From Enterobacter vonholyi (GTDB lineage Bacteria; Pseudomonadota; Gammaproteobacteria; Enterobacterales; Enterobacteriaceae): 40,466 bases of DNA. Each line of letters starts with the position of its first letter. Position 1 is the first letter of the stretch. Made by a program: the position numbers and the translations under genes. The notes under the pieces are model-generated. The model did no database searches. It was not told the origin of the DNA and saw only the letters and a list, made by a program, of their open reading frames with translations. Positions 23,075 to 33,232 of the stretch are shown piece after piece. The stretch covers positions 1 through 40,466 of the forward strand of contig NZ_VTUC01000017.1 of the NCBI RefSeq assembly GCF_008364555.1. Reading direction: 5' to 3'.

Positions 23075-23419
23075 TCACAGATGACGCAGCCAGTCGACTA
23101 AGATCAGGGCGTGATTTTGCTCCGTGTTTTTGGCAGCAAAGAGCAGGGTGACGGTCTGCCTGCGCGCCAGCGTCGCCAGACGCACTCCCTCGTTAGCATG
23201 CTGCGCAAGCTCTTCCCGATAGGCCTTACTGAAGGCGGTGAAATCAATGGTTTCGCTATGAAAGGCCTTGCGTAGTTCATTCGAGGGCGTGAGCGCTTTA
23301 CACCATTCGTCATAAACGAGGTCCGTTTTTTTAACCCCGCGAGGCCAGAGCCTGTCCACCAGCACCCGATAGCCGTCGTCCGGAACTGCCTGTTCGTAAA
23401 CGCGTTTGCACTGAATCAT
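23075..23419 (-). CDS. yeaO: YeaO, DUF488 family
   Basis: A 114-residue cytosolic protein with the DUF488 hallmarks YRVLVDRLWPRG near residue 18, DEWCKALTPSNELRK, and VTLLFAAKNTEQNHALILVDWL at the end. Length and sequence match E. coli YeaO. Its biochemical role is unknown. It is transcribed away from the amidotransferase gene, with about 100 nt between the two starts. Confidence 0.93.
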   Translation of the reverse strand: MIQCKRVYEQAVPDDGYRVLVDRLWPRGVKKTDLVYDEWCKALTPSNELRKAFHSETIDFTAFSKAYREELAQHANEGVRLATLARRQTVTLLFAAKNTEQNHALILVDWLRHL

Positions 23420-23474
23420 GATTTCACCCTCCCAATTTAAGGTATTGTGATAATTGCAAAAGATCGGTAGTCTG

Positions 23475-23517
23475 AGGTTCCTTATGTTATCTGATAATAC
23501 TCTGGCATAAGGAACCT
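23475..23517 (+). promoter_or_regulatory. 12-bp perfect inverted repeat around promoter of amidotransferase gene
   Basis: AGGTTCCTTATG (23475-23486) and CATAAGGAACCT (23506-23517) are exact reverse complements 19 bp apart. Between them lies an extended -10-like TGATAATAC. The right arm contains the ribosome-binding site (AAGGAA) three bases before the ATG region. This suits a repressor operator pair or an mRNA hairpin hiding the ribosome-binding site. Confidence 0.7.
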
Positions 23518-23520
23518 TTC

Positions 23521-24228
23521 ATGGAACACCTCCCGGTTAAAACGACGCTGCGCATTGCGCTGGTTGGCGATTACAATCCCAATGTTATTGCGCATCAGGC
23601 GATCCCGTTGGCCATTGACGACGCTGCAGCAGTCCTTGACCTCACCGCCGATTACGACTGGCTGGCCACCACGGAGCTGACTAGCCCTGAAGATCTGGTG
23701 GGCTACGATGCCATCTGGCTGGTTCCTGCCAGCCCCTACAAAAACACCGAGGCCGCTTTTATCGCCGCGCGCTACGCCCGTGAAAACAGCATCCCGTTCC
23801 TGGGCACCTGCGGCGGGTTCCAGCACGCGCTGATTGAGTATGCCCGAAACGTGCTGGGCTGGGCCGATGCGGCACACGCAGAGACGGATACCGAAGGCAC
23901 CATGGTGATTGCGCCGCTGACCTGCTCGCTGGTGGAAAAAACCGATGCGATTGAACTGCGCAAAAATACGCTGATCGCCAAAGCATACGGCAAGCCGGAA
24001 ATTGAAGAGGGGTATCACTGTAACTATGGCGTGTCGCCGGCGTTTGCACAGGCGCTGGAAAGCGGTGATATGCATGTTACGGGCTGGGACGATCAGGGGG
24101 AAATTCGCGCCGCGGAGCTGGTTACGCACCCGTTCTTCGTGATCACCTTATTCCAGCACGAGCGTGCCGCGCTCGAAGGGCGTCCGGTCGTGCTGGTGCA
24201 GGCGATGCTGCGCGCCGCTCGGGGGTAA
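23521..24228 (+). CDS. Class-I glutamine amidotransferase-like protein (CTP synthase C-terminus related)
   Basis: A 235-residue protein related to the amidotransferase half of CTP synthase, without a synthase domain. The nucleophile elbow is FLGTCGGFQH (Cys near residue 100), with a likely His-x-Glu pair near the end (LFQHERAALEGRP). The N-terminus reads RIALVGDYNPNVIAHQAIP. It would hydrolyse glutamine or a related amide, possibly delivering ammonia to an unknown partner. It belongs to a family annotated as CTP synthase C-terminal region-related (seleno)protein. It is absent from the E. coli yea cluster and stands alone between yeaO and nimT. Confidence 0.85.
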   Translation: MEHLPVKTTLRIALVGDYNPNVIAHQAIPLAIDDAAAVLDLTADYDWLATTELTSPEDLVGYDAIWLVPASPYKNTEAAFIAARYARENSIPFLGTCGGFQHALIEYARNVLGWADAAHAETDTEGTMVIAPLTCSLVEKTDAIELRKNTLIAKAYGKPEIEEGYHCNYGVSPAFAQALESGDMHVTGWDDQGEIRAAELVTHPFFVITLFQHERAALEGRPVVLVQAMLRAARG

Positions 24229-24253
24229 AAAAGGCAGACCCGAGGGTCTGCCA
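24228..24253 (-). terminator. Terminator of nimT
   Basis: GGCAGACCC/GGGTCTGCC forms a nine-bp stem with a short loop. On the minus strand it is followed by TTTTTT, just downstream of the nimT stop. Confidence 0.8.
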
Positions 24254-24259
24254 CACTGT

Positions 24260-25447
24260 TTAACGGGGCGCGATCTCCCGGTCTCGCCCGGCTAAGATGC
24301 CGCAGAGGGCCATTATCACGGCGGCCAGGGCGCAGCCCAGAAGCGGGATTTGCCAGTCTCCCGCGCTATCGTGAATTTTTCCCATCAGCGGGGGACCGCA
24401 GGCGGCGAGCAGATAGCCAATCGACTGCGCCATGCCGGACAACGCCGCCGCCTGGTGTGCAGAACTGGCGCGCAGACCGATGAACGTCAGGCCGAGGATC
24501 ATCGTTGCCCCTGTGCCAAAGCCAAACACCAGCGTCCACATCACGGCCATGCCCGGCATAAACCATAATCCCGCCGCGCTTATCGCGCACATCAGCGCCA
24601 CCGCGCCTGCGATCGCCCGCTGGTCTTTCAGACGGTGGAGGATCAGCGGAACGGCGAGTCCCGGCACGGCCGTAGCCAGCTGCAACAGACCGTGCACCGA
24701 GCCAGCCTGCGCTTCACTGTAGCCGTGGCTCAGCAGTATCGCCGGCAGCCAGCCGATGATGACGTAGTAAATCAGCGAGTTTATCCCCAAAAAGAGCGTG
24801 ACCTGCCAGGCGAGGGCCGAGCGCCAGATCGCGCGGTTATGCAGCGCGCCTGCGGCCGTTACCGTTGCGACGTGTTTCTGACGCCACTGGGGCAGCCAGA
24901 GCAGCAGCGCGACCAGCGGAAACGCCATCAGCATCAGCAGCGCGCCATGCCAGCCGGCGCTACCCTGTGCCAGGGGAACGATCATTGCCGAACCGAACGC
25001 CGCCGAGACGCCCATCGTCAGGGAATAGGCGCCGGTGAGCTTCGCCACCTGGCCGGGAAAATCACGCTTAATTAATCCGGGTAACAGCACGTTCCCGAGC
25101 GCAATACCGCAGCCGACGATCGCCGTTCCGGTGAAAAGCAAAGCGGCGGAAGGCAGGGAGCGAACGGCAATCCCGACGCAAATCAGCAGCAGGGCGATAA
25201 ACAGGCTGCGCTCCATGCCGATACGCCGGGCAACGCCCGCGGCGAGCGGCGAGACAATGGCGAAAGCCAGCAGGGGCAGGGTGGTCAGCAGACCGGTTTG
25301 CGCCGTACTTAAGCCATAATCAAGACGAATTGTATCGAGCAGCGGCGCTGCGCCGGTAAAGGTGACGCGAAGCGTAGTGGCAATCATCAGGATGCCTGCA
25401 ACCAACAGCGCGCCGTGTTTTCCTGAGGTGCGAATAGCAGTAGTCAT
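24260..25447 (-). CDS. nimT: NimT (YeaN), 2-nitroimidazole MFS exporter
   Basis: A 395-residue major facilitator of the CynX/NimT family with twelve predicted helices. Family features include the N-terminal TLRVTFTGAAPLLDTIR and PLAAGVARRIGMERS loop and the central LPQWRQKHV. Length and sequence match E. coli YeaN, which exports 2-nitroimidazole. It is divergent from nimR, with a 99-nt shared control region. Confidence 0.92.
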   Translation of the reverse strand: MTTAIRTSGKHGALLVAGILMIATTLRVTFTGAAPLLDTIRLDYGLSTAQTGLLTTLPLLAFAIVSPLAAGVARRIGMERSLFIALLLICVGIAVRSLPSAALLFTGTAIVGCGIALGNVLLPGLIKRDFPGQVAKLTGAYSLTMGVSAAFGSAMIVPLAQGSAGWHGALLMLMAFPLVALLLWLPQWRQKHVATVTAAGALHNRAIWRSALAWQVTLFLGINSLIYYVIIGWLPAILLSHGYSEAQAGSVHGLLQLATAVPGLAVPLILHRLKDQRAIAGAVALMCAISAAGLWFMPGMAVMWTLVFGFGTGATMILGLTFIGLRASSAHQAAALSGMAQSIGYLLAACGPPLMGKIHDSAGDWQIPLLGCALAAVIMALCGILAGRDREIAPR

Positions 25448-25546
25448 TATGTTCTCATACGTTCAAGCGAGCGCACACAATAACCATTTTATCAGCGGTT
25501 GAAATCAGGCTAAAATGACAGTTTATCGCTAATATCGGACAAACTG

Positions 25547-26338
25547 ATGATTGGTCTGGGACTGGAAGGCTACGATCCAGATAGCCAGTACGATGCGGCC
25601 GTCGCATTTCGCATCCGCGTGGTGGCGGAGGAACAGTATATTCCCCGACATCATCACCGTAAGGGGCAGCTGATTCTGGCCCTCGGCGGCGCAATCACCT
25701 GTGAAGTGGAAAATGCGATGCTGATGGTGCCGCCTCAATACGCCGTCTGGATCCCCGGGCAAATGCCGCATAGCAACAGGGCCACGCCGGGCGCGCAGCT
25801 CTGCTTTTTGTTTATTGAGCCGGGGGCCGTCAGCCTGCCCGAGCGCTGCTGTACCCTGAAAATCTCCCCCCTGGTGCGGGAGCTGATTTTATCGCTCGCG
25901 GAAAAATCTCGTGAACAGCTGCAGCTCGCGGCCACCTCGCGTCTGGTGGACGTCCTGTTTGATGAGCTGCCGCTCCAGCGTCAGGAGCATCTGCAGCTGC
26001 CCGTCTCGCCCCATCCCAAAATTAGGCTGATGAGCGAGAAAATGGCGGAAGAGCCCGCCGCCTGGCAGACGCTGGCGCAATGGGCGAGCCACTTCGCCAT
26101 GAGCGAGCGCAGCCTGGCGCGGCTGGTGGTGAAAGAGACCGGCTTAAGCTTTCGCCGCTGGCGTCACCAGCTGCAGCTAATTGTGGCATTACAGCACCTG
26201 ATCGGCGGGAAATCGGTACAGCAGGTGGCCCAGTCACTGGGCTATGACTCTACCACCGCGTTTATCACCATGTTCAGAAAGGGACTGGGACAGACGCCGG
26301 CGCGTTATATGGCCAGCCTGACTACGACTTCCCGATAA
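25547..26338 (+). CDS. nimR: NimR (YeaM), AraC-family repressor
   Basis: A 263-residue regulator with an N-terminal cupin ([25 protein letters not shown]) and a C-terminal double helix-turn-helix AraC domain ([41 protein letters not shown]). It matches E. coli NimR, which represses nimT and responds to 2-nitroimidazole. Its 3' end overlaps the yeaL 3' end by 17 nt, tail to tail. Confidence 0.92.
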   Translation: MIGLGLEGYDPDSQYDAAVAFRIRVVAEEQYIPRHHHRKGQLILALGGAITCEVENAMLMVPPQYAVWIPGQMPHSNRATPGAQLCFLFIEPGAVSLPERCCTLKISPLVRELILSLAEKSREQLQLAATSRLVDVLFDELPLQRQEHLQLPVSPHPKIRLMSEKMAEEPAAWQTLAQWASHFAMSERSLARLVVKETGLSFRRWRHQLQLIVALQHLIGGKSVQQVAQSLGYDSTTAFITMFRKGLGQTPARYMASLTTTSR

Positions 26339-26768
26339 ACAGAGAGACAAGGCCTGCCGCAATCAGCGGGCCGACCGGTACGCCACGAAAGAGCGCCACG
26401 CCCAGCACGGTGCCCACCAGCAGACCCGCCACCAGCGAGGGCTGGCTGCTCATCAGCGTAACGCCGCGTCCCCCCAGCCACGAAACAAAAATCCCCACCG
26501 CGATCGCCACCAGCGATTTCCAGTTTACGAACGAGTGCAGCAGGGTTGATGCAGGAAGCGTACCGCTGGCGATGGGCGCCATTACCCCGATGGTTAAGAT
26601 GATGATCCCGATGGTGAGGCCTTGTTTTTCTATCCACGGGAAAAAGGTATTTAACGGGGTCACGCGCACAATAATCAGCACCAGAATCGAGATGGCGACG
26701 GTGGTGTTATGGCTGACAAAGCCGAGCGCGGCCAGTGCCAGAAGTATGAGCAGAGTAGGGTCAAACAT
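26322..26768 (-). CDS. yeaL: YeaL, DUF441 membrane protein
   Basis: A 148-residue inner-membrane protein with four or five hydrophobic segments and Gly-rich loops ([46 protein letters not shown]). It closely follows E. coli YeaL. Its function is unknown. It is divergent from yoaI. Confidence 0.93.
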   Translation of the reverse strand: MFDPTLLILLALAALGFVSHNTTVAISILVLIIVRVTPLNTFFPWIEKQGLTIGIIILTIGVMAPIASGTLPASTLLHSFVNWKSLVAIAVGIFVSWLGGRGVTLMSSQPSLVAGLLVGTVLGVALFRGVPVGPLIAAGLVSLFIGKS

Positions 26769-26848
26769 AAGGAATCCTTGCCAGAAAAATTGTTCTGTTT
26801 ACTGTACGCGCAAACGCGGCAGAGAACAGTTTTAAAAAGATTTTATCG

Positions 26849-26867
26849 TTGTCATTACCTTGTCATT
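26849..26867 (+). promoter_or_regulatory. PhoB-like box upstream of yoaI
   Basis: TTGTCAT-TACC-TTGTCAT is a direct repeat at 11-bp spacing. It matches the Pho box (CTGTCAT-N4-CTGTCA) except for T at the first base of each half. It lies 46 bp upstream of the yoaI ATG, with an AT-rich -10 region (GGATTAAAA) about ten bases downstream, the usual geometry of PhoB activation. Confidence 0.6.
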
Positions 26868-26912
26868 TACGCGGATTAAAACGAAAGCAGATATCGCAAA
26901 AGGGTCGCCATC

Positions 26913-27017
26913 ATGAACGATCACATGTTTGTTGAAACGCTGATTATCTCCTCATCGTTTTTCGCTATTGCCGCTATTCTCGTTGCCTCCGTGCTGTTTC
27001 TGGAACGAAAAGGCTGA
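26913..27017 (+). CDS. yoaI: YoaI small membrane protein
   Basis: A 34-residue single-pass membrane peptide ([20 protein letters not shown] then [12 protein letters not shown]). It matches E. coli YoaI in length and sequence. The ATG follows AAAGGGTCG. It lies head to head with yeaL and ends 21 nt before the end of yeaK. The Pho box upstream suggests expression in phosphate limitation. Confidence 0.93.
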   Translation: MNDHMFVETLIISSSFFAIAAILVASVLFLERKG

Positions 27018-27037
27018 CAGGGCGTCAGCCATCGCAG

Positions 27038-27538
27038 TTACGCTTTATGGAAGGTGACAAGCTCAGGACGGGCGATGCGCAGGTAATCCTGGGTATCCAT
27101 AATCACGGATTTCTCCAGCAGGCCGGCGTTAAACGCGATTTCGTCAAAACGCTCGAACAGCAGCGGGTCGGCAACCAGCGCCAGGTCAGGATGGAAGCTA
27201 AAGGGCGGGATAGCGCCGAAAACGCAGGCGGTCAGGGCATCGACTTCCGCCGGGCTGGCGAGGGAGGCTTTTAGCCCGCCAAAATGGCTGGCAAGCTGGC
27301 TCAGGTCAGCCTGCAGGTCGGCGGCGAGGATCGCCAGAACGTGTTTTTTTACGCCGTTTCCCTTCACCTTGCAGACCAGGGCTTTTGCGCCTTGCCGCAG
27401 ATCGGTCCCGCGAATTTCACTTACCGCTTCACATTTCCCGACCGCCTCGTGCTCCATGACGCGAAACCGCGCGCCCTGCTCGGTGAGTAAGGTAATCAGT
27501 TGCTGGTGGGTTCCTGCCTCAATAACGTCGTCAGTCAT
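27038..27538 (-). CDS. yeaK: YeaK, mischarged aminoacyl-tRNA deacylase
   Basis: A 166-residue protein of the YbaK/ProX editing-domain family. It contains the conserved HEAVGKCEAVSEIRG, the GAKALVCKVKG active-site lysine segment and GAIPPFSFHPDLALVAD. E. coli YeaK hydrolyses mischarged Ser-tRNA and Thr-tRNA species. Length and sequence agree. In E. coli yeaI and yeaJ separate it from yeaH; here they are absent. Confidence 0.92.
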   Translation of the reverse strand: MTDDVIEAGTHQQLITLLTEQGARFRVMEHEAVGKCEAVSEIRGTDLRQGAKALVCKVKGNGVKKHVLAILAADLQADLSQLASHFGGLKASLASPAEVDALTACVFGAIPPFSFHPDLALVADPLLFERFDEIAFNAGLLEKSVIMDTQDYLRIARPELVTFHKA

Positions 27539-27600
27539 AACGATTTCCCGGTGATAATCCAGTATGCAGCGTTCTACATTAGCACGGGATGAGCGGGGTC

Positions 27601-27633
27601 GAAAGAAAACAGCCAGCGGGCTCGCTGGCTGTT
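27601..27633 (-). terminator. Terminator of the yeaGH operon
   Basis: AACAGCCAGCG and CGCTGGCTGTT (27608-27633) form an 11-bp stem. Read on the minus strand it is followed by TTCTTTC just after the yeaH stop. Confidence 0.8.
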
Positions 27634-27636
27634 GGG

Positions 27637-28987
<1,351 letters not shown>

Positions 28988-28994
28988 ACTTGTT

Positions 28995-30929
28995 TTAAGA
29001 CGATTTACGCACGCGCAGGTACCATTCGCAGAGCAGGCGCACCTGTTTGCGGGTGTAGCCTTTTTCCATCATACGGTCGACAAAATCGTCGTGTTTTTTC
29101 TGTTCATCGGTTGAGGTTTTGGCGTTAAACGAGATCACCGGCAGCAGCTCTTCGGTATTGGAGAACATTTTCTTCTCAATGACCGTGCGCAGCTTCTCGT
29201 AGCTGGTCCAGTTCGGATTGCGCCCGTTGTTATGCGCTCTGGCGCGCAGGACGAAGTTCACAATCTCATTACGGAAGTCTTTCGGGTTGCTGATCCCGGC
29301 AGGCTTCTCGATTTTTTCCAGCTCCGCGTTCAGGGATTCACGGTCAAACAGCTGGCCGGTATCCGGGTCGCGGTACTCCTGATCCTGGATCCAGAAGTCA
29401 GCGTAGGTGACGTAACGGTCAAAAATGTTCTGCCCGTACTCTGAATAGGATTCCAGGTAGGCCGTCTGGATCTCTTTGCCAATGAACTCGGCGTATTTCG
29501 GGATCAGGTAACCTTTCAGGAACTCAAGATAGCGTTCAGCCTGCTCCTGTGGGAACTGTTCGCGTTCGATTTGCTGTTCCAGCACGTAGAACAGATGAAC
29601 CGGGTTGGCCGCCACTTCCGCATGGTCGAAGTTAAATACGCGGGAGAGGATCTTAAACGCGAAACGCGTGGACAGACCGTTCATCCCCTCATCAACCCCG
29701 GCATAGTCACGATATTCCTGATACGATTTCGCTTTCGGATCGGTATCCTTCAGGCTCTCACCGTCATACACGCGCATTTTCGAGTAGATGCTGGAGTTTT
29801 CCGGCTCTTTCAGGCGCGAAAGGATGGAGAAGCGTGACAGCGTTTCCAGCGTGCCGGGCGCGCAGGGTGCATGCACCAGCTCACTGTGGTTAAGCAGTTT
29901 CTCGTAAATTTTGATCTCTTCGGAGATCCGCAGGCAGTAAGGCACCTTGACGATGTACACGCGGTCAAGGAAGGCCTCATTGTTTTTGTTATTACGGAAG
30001 GTCACCCATTCAGATTCGTTCGAGTGGGCGAGAATAATCCCGTTAAACGGCAGAGCGGAGATACCTTCCGTCCCGTTGTAGTTGCCTTCCTGGGTCGCCG
30101 TCAGCAGCGGATGCAGCACTTTAATCGGTGCTTTAAACATCTCGACGAATTCCATAATCCCTTGGTTAGCCCGGCAGAGCGCGCCTGAGTAACCGTAGGC
30201 ATCCGGGTCGTTTTGCGCGAAGTTTTCCAGCTTACGGATGTCAACTTTACCCACCAGCGCCGAGATGTCCTGGTTGTTCTCATCGCCGGGTTCAGTTTTG
30301 GCGATGGCGATCTGTTCAAGGATAGATGGCCAGACCTTCACCACGCGGAATTTGGTTATGTCGCCACCAAACTCGTGGAGGCGTTTTGCCGCCCACGGCG
30401 ACATGATGGTGCCGAGATAGCGACGCGGGATGCCATACTCTTTGTCCAGAATCTGCGCATCTTCCTGCGGATTGAACAGGCACAGCGGATGGTCATTCAC
30501 CGGGCTGCGCTCGCCGTTGGCGCTCAGCACATAGATAGGCACGCGCTGCATCAGCGACTTCAGGCGTTCCGCCAGCGAGGATTTACCGCCGCCCACCGGG
30601 CCGAGTAAATAGAGGATCTGTTTCTTCTCTTCCAGACCCTGAGCGGCATGCTTCAGATAGGAGACAATCTGTTCGATGGCATCTTCCATACCATAGAACT
30701 CTTCAAACGCCGGATATCGGGCGACCACCCGATTCGAAAAGAGACGGGAAAGCCGAGGCTCCAGGGCAGTGTCAACCATGTTTGGCTCACCAATAGCCAT
30801 CAATAGCCGTTCTGCCGCATTGGCATAGGCACTGCGATCTTGCCGACAGATGGTAAGAAACTCCTGCAGTGTGAACTCTTCGTCCTTGGCAGCTTCATAG
30901 CGCTGGCGATAGTGATCGAATATATTCAT
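28995..30929 (-). CDS. yeaG: YeaG, PrkA-type serine protein kinase
   Basis: A 644-residue protein, the same length as E. coli YeaG. It has an N-terminal AAA-like P-loop region with Walker A GPVGGGKSS (near residue 110) and a C-terminal PrkA kinase region (GYTRKQVRLLCEWYLRVRKSS at the end). It is a cytosolic Ser/Thr kinase that autophosphorylates and helps adaptation to nitrogen starvation. It is first gene of the yeaGH operon, about 90 nt downstream of a sigma-54 promoter. Confidence 0.96.
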   Translation of the reverse strand: MNIFDHYRQRYEAAKDEEFTLQEFLTICRQDRSAYANAAERLLMAIGEPNMVDTALEPRLSRLFSNRVVARYPAFEEFYGMEDAIEQIVSYLKHAAQGLEEKKQILYLLGPVGGGKSSLAERLKSLMQRVPIYVLSANGERSPVNDHPLCLFNPQEDAQILDKEYGIPRRYLGTIMSPWAAKRLHEFGGDITKFRVVKVWPSILEQIAIAKTEPGDENNQDISALVGKVDIRKLENFAQNDPDAYGYSGALCRANQGIMEFVEMFKAPIKVLHPLLTATQEGNYNGTEGISALPFNGIILAHSNESEWVTFRNNKNNEAFLDRVYIVKVPYCLRISEEIKIYEKLLNHSELVHAPCAPGTLETLSRFSILSRLKEPENSSIYSKMRVYDGESLKDTDPKAKSYQEYRDYAGVDEGMNGLSTRFAFKILSRVFNFDHAEVAANPVHLFYVLEQQIEREQFPQEQAERYLEFLKGYLIPKYAEFIGKEIQTAYLESYSEYGQNIFDRYVTYADFWIQDQEYRDPDTGQLFDRESLNAELEKIEKPAGISNPKDFRNEIVNFVLRARAHNNGRNPNWTSYEKLRTVIEKKMFSNTEELLPVISFNAKTSTDEQKKHDDFVDRMMEKGYTRKQVRLLCEWYLRVRKSS

Positions 30930-31027
30930 GGCATGCCGTCCTTTCGTTTTTTAGCACAGGATAAGAGCCGTTCGTATGAGTAGTGGAGGCTCCCGGAAGA
31001 GAATCTCTCGCACCTCACTGCCAGAGC

Positions 31028-31043
31028 AGCAACCTGTGTGCCA
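31028..31043 (-). promoter_or_regulatory. Sigma-54 promoter of yeaGH
   Basis: On the minus strand TGGCAC-ACAGG-TTGCT matches the RpoN consensus (TGGCAC-N5-TTGCA/T), with the required GG-N10-GC spacing. It lies 99-114 bp upstream of the yeaG ATG. This agrees with the known nitrogen-stress control of the E. coli operon. Confidence 0.9.
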
Positions 31044-31264
31044 GGTCAGACGCTAAGAACCGCAGGGTGTTCAGGAAAACTCTTCTTAAATTAAAGCGTA
31101 GATGGCATTTGCAAAACTTGCATGCCCACAAAATCTACTTTCAATGACATATCAATAACTCATCCAAAAATTTCCACTGTCGTTATAAGACAAATGCACG
31201 TTTTTCATTCAGCGGTCATATAAATGAAAGCGTGTTGTCATCTGAAAAGTTAAAAATAACGGGT

Positions 31265-31279
31265 TAATCAGACTGATTA
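31265..31279. promoter_or_regulatory. 15-bp palindrome upstream of mipA
   Basis: TAATCAG-A-CTGATTA is a perfect 7-bp dyad about 80 bp upstream of the mipA start, suited to a dimeric regulator. The binding protein is unknown. Confidence 0.5.
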
Positions 31280-31360
31280 GCAGGCAAAAAATTTTGGGAT
31301 GTACGGGAATGGCGGTTACACTTCACCCGCTGATTATTTGACTACAGGAAAGAATGGATT

Positions 31361-32107
31361 GTGACCAAACTCAAACTTCTGGCATTAGGCATCCTTGCCG
31401 CGACCGCAGTAAGCACCGCACAGGCGGAAAGTCAGTGGACGCTTGGCGCGGGTGTTGGCGTCATTAACAGCCCGTACAAACAGTATGACCGTGATGTGTA
31501 TCCTGTTCCGGTTATCACCTATGAAGGGGATAACGTCTGGTTCCGCGGGCTCGGCGGCGGCTACTATCTCTGGAACGACAAGGCCGATAAGCTCTCCATA
31601 ATGGCCTACTACGATCCAACGCACTTCAAGCCGGGTGACAGTGACAGCCACGCGCTTCGCCAGCTCGACAAGCGTAAAAGCTCGATGATGGCCGGCCTCT
31701 CATACGTGCATAACACCCAGTATGGCTTCCTGCGTACGGCCCTGGCGGGTGACACGCTGGATAACAGCAACGGCTTTATCTGGGACCTGGCGTGGCTGTA
31801 CCGCTATACCAACGGTGGGCTGACCCTGACGCCGGGTATCGGTGTGCAGTACAACAGCGAGAACTACAACGACTATTACTACGGCGTCTCTAAAAATGAG
31901 TCCCGCCGCAGTGGTCTGAAAAGTTATAGTGCAGATGACGGCTGGGATCCTTACCTGGAGCTGACAGCGAGCTACAACTTCCTTGGCGACTGGAGCGTGT
32001 ACGGTACCGGCCGCTACGAGCGTCTGAGCGACGAAGTGAAGGATAGCCCGATGGTCGATAAGTCCTGGGCAGGTATCTTCTCTGTGGGTGTGAGCTACAA
32101 GTTCTGA
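31361..32107 (+). CDS. mipA: MipA, outer-membrane MltA-interacting scaffold protein
   Basis: A 248-residue outer-membrane beta-barrel. The signal peptide (MTKLKLLALGILAATAVSTA) is cleaved after AQA. The mature barrel contains YPVPVITYEGDNVWFRGLGG, LAGDTLDNSNG and ends SVGVSYKF with a C-terminal aromatic residue, as required by BAM. The GTG start is as in E. coli mipA. MipA links the lytic transglycosylase MltA and synthase PBP1b. In E. coli yeaE follows; here it is missing and yeaD comes next. Confidence 0.96.
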   Translation: MTKLKLLALGILAATAVSTAQAESQWTLGAGVGVINSPYKQYDRDVYPVPVITYEGDNVWFRGLGGGYYLWNDKADKLSIMAYYDPTHFKPGDSDSHALRQLDKRKSSMMAGLSYVHNTQYGFLRTALAGDTLDNSNGFIWDLAWLYRYTNGGLTLTPGIGVQYNSENYNDYYYGVSKNESRRSGLKSYSADDGWDPYLELTASYNFLGDWSVYGTGRYERLSDEVKDSPMVDKSWAGIFSVGVSYKF

Positions 32108-32139
32108 TTGTGCATTAATTTAGTGCAATCTATGCATCA

Positions 32140-32163
32140 AAACGGGGCGCTTGCGCCCCGTTT
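32140..32163. terminator. Bidirectional terminator between mipA and yeaD
   Basis: AAACGGGGCGC TT GCGCCCCGTTT, a symmetric 11-bp stem with T-rich sequence on both outer sides, between two convergent genes. Confidence 0.85.
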
Positions 32164-32185
32164 GCTTTAGCGTGGTGCAGAGAAA

Positions 32186-33070
32186 TTATCGCTTCACAAT
32201 GCGAATCGTCTGCCCTAAACGAGACGGTTTTTCTTCACTCGCTTTCTGCGGGTTGGTCACGCGAGCCGTTTCCACGCAGACAAACGTTTTATAACCCTCA
32301 TCCGTCATGTCGGCCATGCTGACGGACAGCGCAGGACCCGGGTTCCAGCCCACCACATCGCTGTGATGATGATGGACCACTTCAATGCCGCGGTTCAGGG
32401 CGCCGTCGTGGATCACGCTACACGCTTCCGGGTGCAGGTAGACGCGGTCGGTACGGTCAGGGAATGCCTGAACGCCGTCGCTCAGTTTGCCTTCTTTCGC
32501 GTTATCGACTTTATCGATATAGGTATCGCCCAGGCCGCTCACCTTCACTGCGCTGATATCACCCACGTTGAAATAGGTGTGCAGGGCAGAGGTGGTTTCG
32601 AACTCGCCGTGAGCTTCCAGTTCGATTTCGCAGGTTTTACCCAGCTTGAAGCGGGCATACAGGGTGAAATCGTGCGGCCACAGGGCGCGGGTTTCATCAT
32701 TAGCCTGCAGCTCAAAGGTCAGCACGGCGCCGTTATCGTCTTCGTTGTGCGCTTTCAGGGTCCACTGCTGGTTACGGGCAAAACCGTGAGAAGGCAAACC
32801 CTGCTGGGCGGACGGGCCGAACCACGGCCAGCAGATAGGCACGCCACCGCGGATCGCTGCCCCTTTTTTGAAGGAGGTCGCATCGCTCAGCCACAAACCT
32901 TCGGCTTCGCCTTCCGGTTTCCAGGAGAGCAGGTGAGCGCCGTTCAGCGCCACGGACGCTTTAACACGCGGATGGTCAACGACGATGATATCAGCACCGT
33001 CAATCTGACGGCGGGATAGCACAGGGGTAAGCTGTTCGACTACCGGAAGTGCAAAAATTTTATTAATCAT
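32186..33070 (-). CDS. yeaD: YeaD, glucose-6-phosphate 1-epimerase
   Basis: A 294-residue cytosolic protein of the aldose epimerase family that interconverts hexose-6-phosphate anomers. Conserved parts are GAHLLSWKPEGE, IRGGVPICWPWFGP, LPSHGFARNQQW with a likely catalytic His, ETTSALHTYFNVGD, and WNPGPALSVSM. The start at 33070 (MINKIFALPV) has an AGAGGA ribosome-binding site and matches E. coli; nineteen in-frame codons upstream do not. In E. coli gapA lies upstream; here a prophage integrase gene does. Confidence 0.95.
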   Translation of the reverse strand: MINKIFALPVVEQLTPVLSRRQIDGADIIVVDHPRVKASVALNGAHLLSWKPEGEAEGLWLSDATSFKKGAAIRGGVPICWPWFGPSAQQGLPSHGFARNQQWTLKAHNEDDNGAVLTFELQANDETRALWPHDFTLYARFKLGKTCEIELEAHGEFETTSALHTYFNVGDISAVKVSGLGDTYIDKVDNAKEGKLSDGVQAFPDRTDRVYLHPEACSVIHDGALNRGIEVVHHHHSDVVGWNPGPALSVSMADMTDEGYKTFVCVETARVTNPQKASEEKPSRLGQTIRIVKR

Positions 33071-33232
33071 TAAGCAATCCTCTGTCTTATAAATAAAAAA
33101 AGGCGACCGAAGTGGACTCCTTTCCATTCAGCGAATTCAGTAACTTACTGATTTAACAGTAAAATGGTTACATCATTCTACAACACAAAACCCCATCTTA
33201 CATCAGTGTTTGGGGCAATATGTGGACACTTT

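Larger units (their letters stand above)
30930..31360. other. yeaG-mipA divergent control region
   Basis: A 431-nt gene-free region between two divergent genes. Toward yeaG it holds the sigma-54 promoter (31028-31043). Further up lies a dyad GGCAT...ATGCC with TTGCA repeats (31108-31131), which may be an activator site. Toward mipA it holds an AT-rich stretch and the palindrome at 31265-31279. Confidence 0.5.

Noticed and set aside
31105..31135. Second sigma-54 promoter near the TTGCA repeats upstream of yeaG
   Set aside because: GG to GC spacing is not ten bases in any alignment; only 31028-31043 fits.
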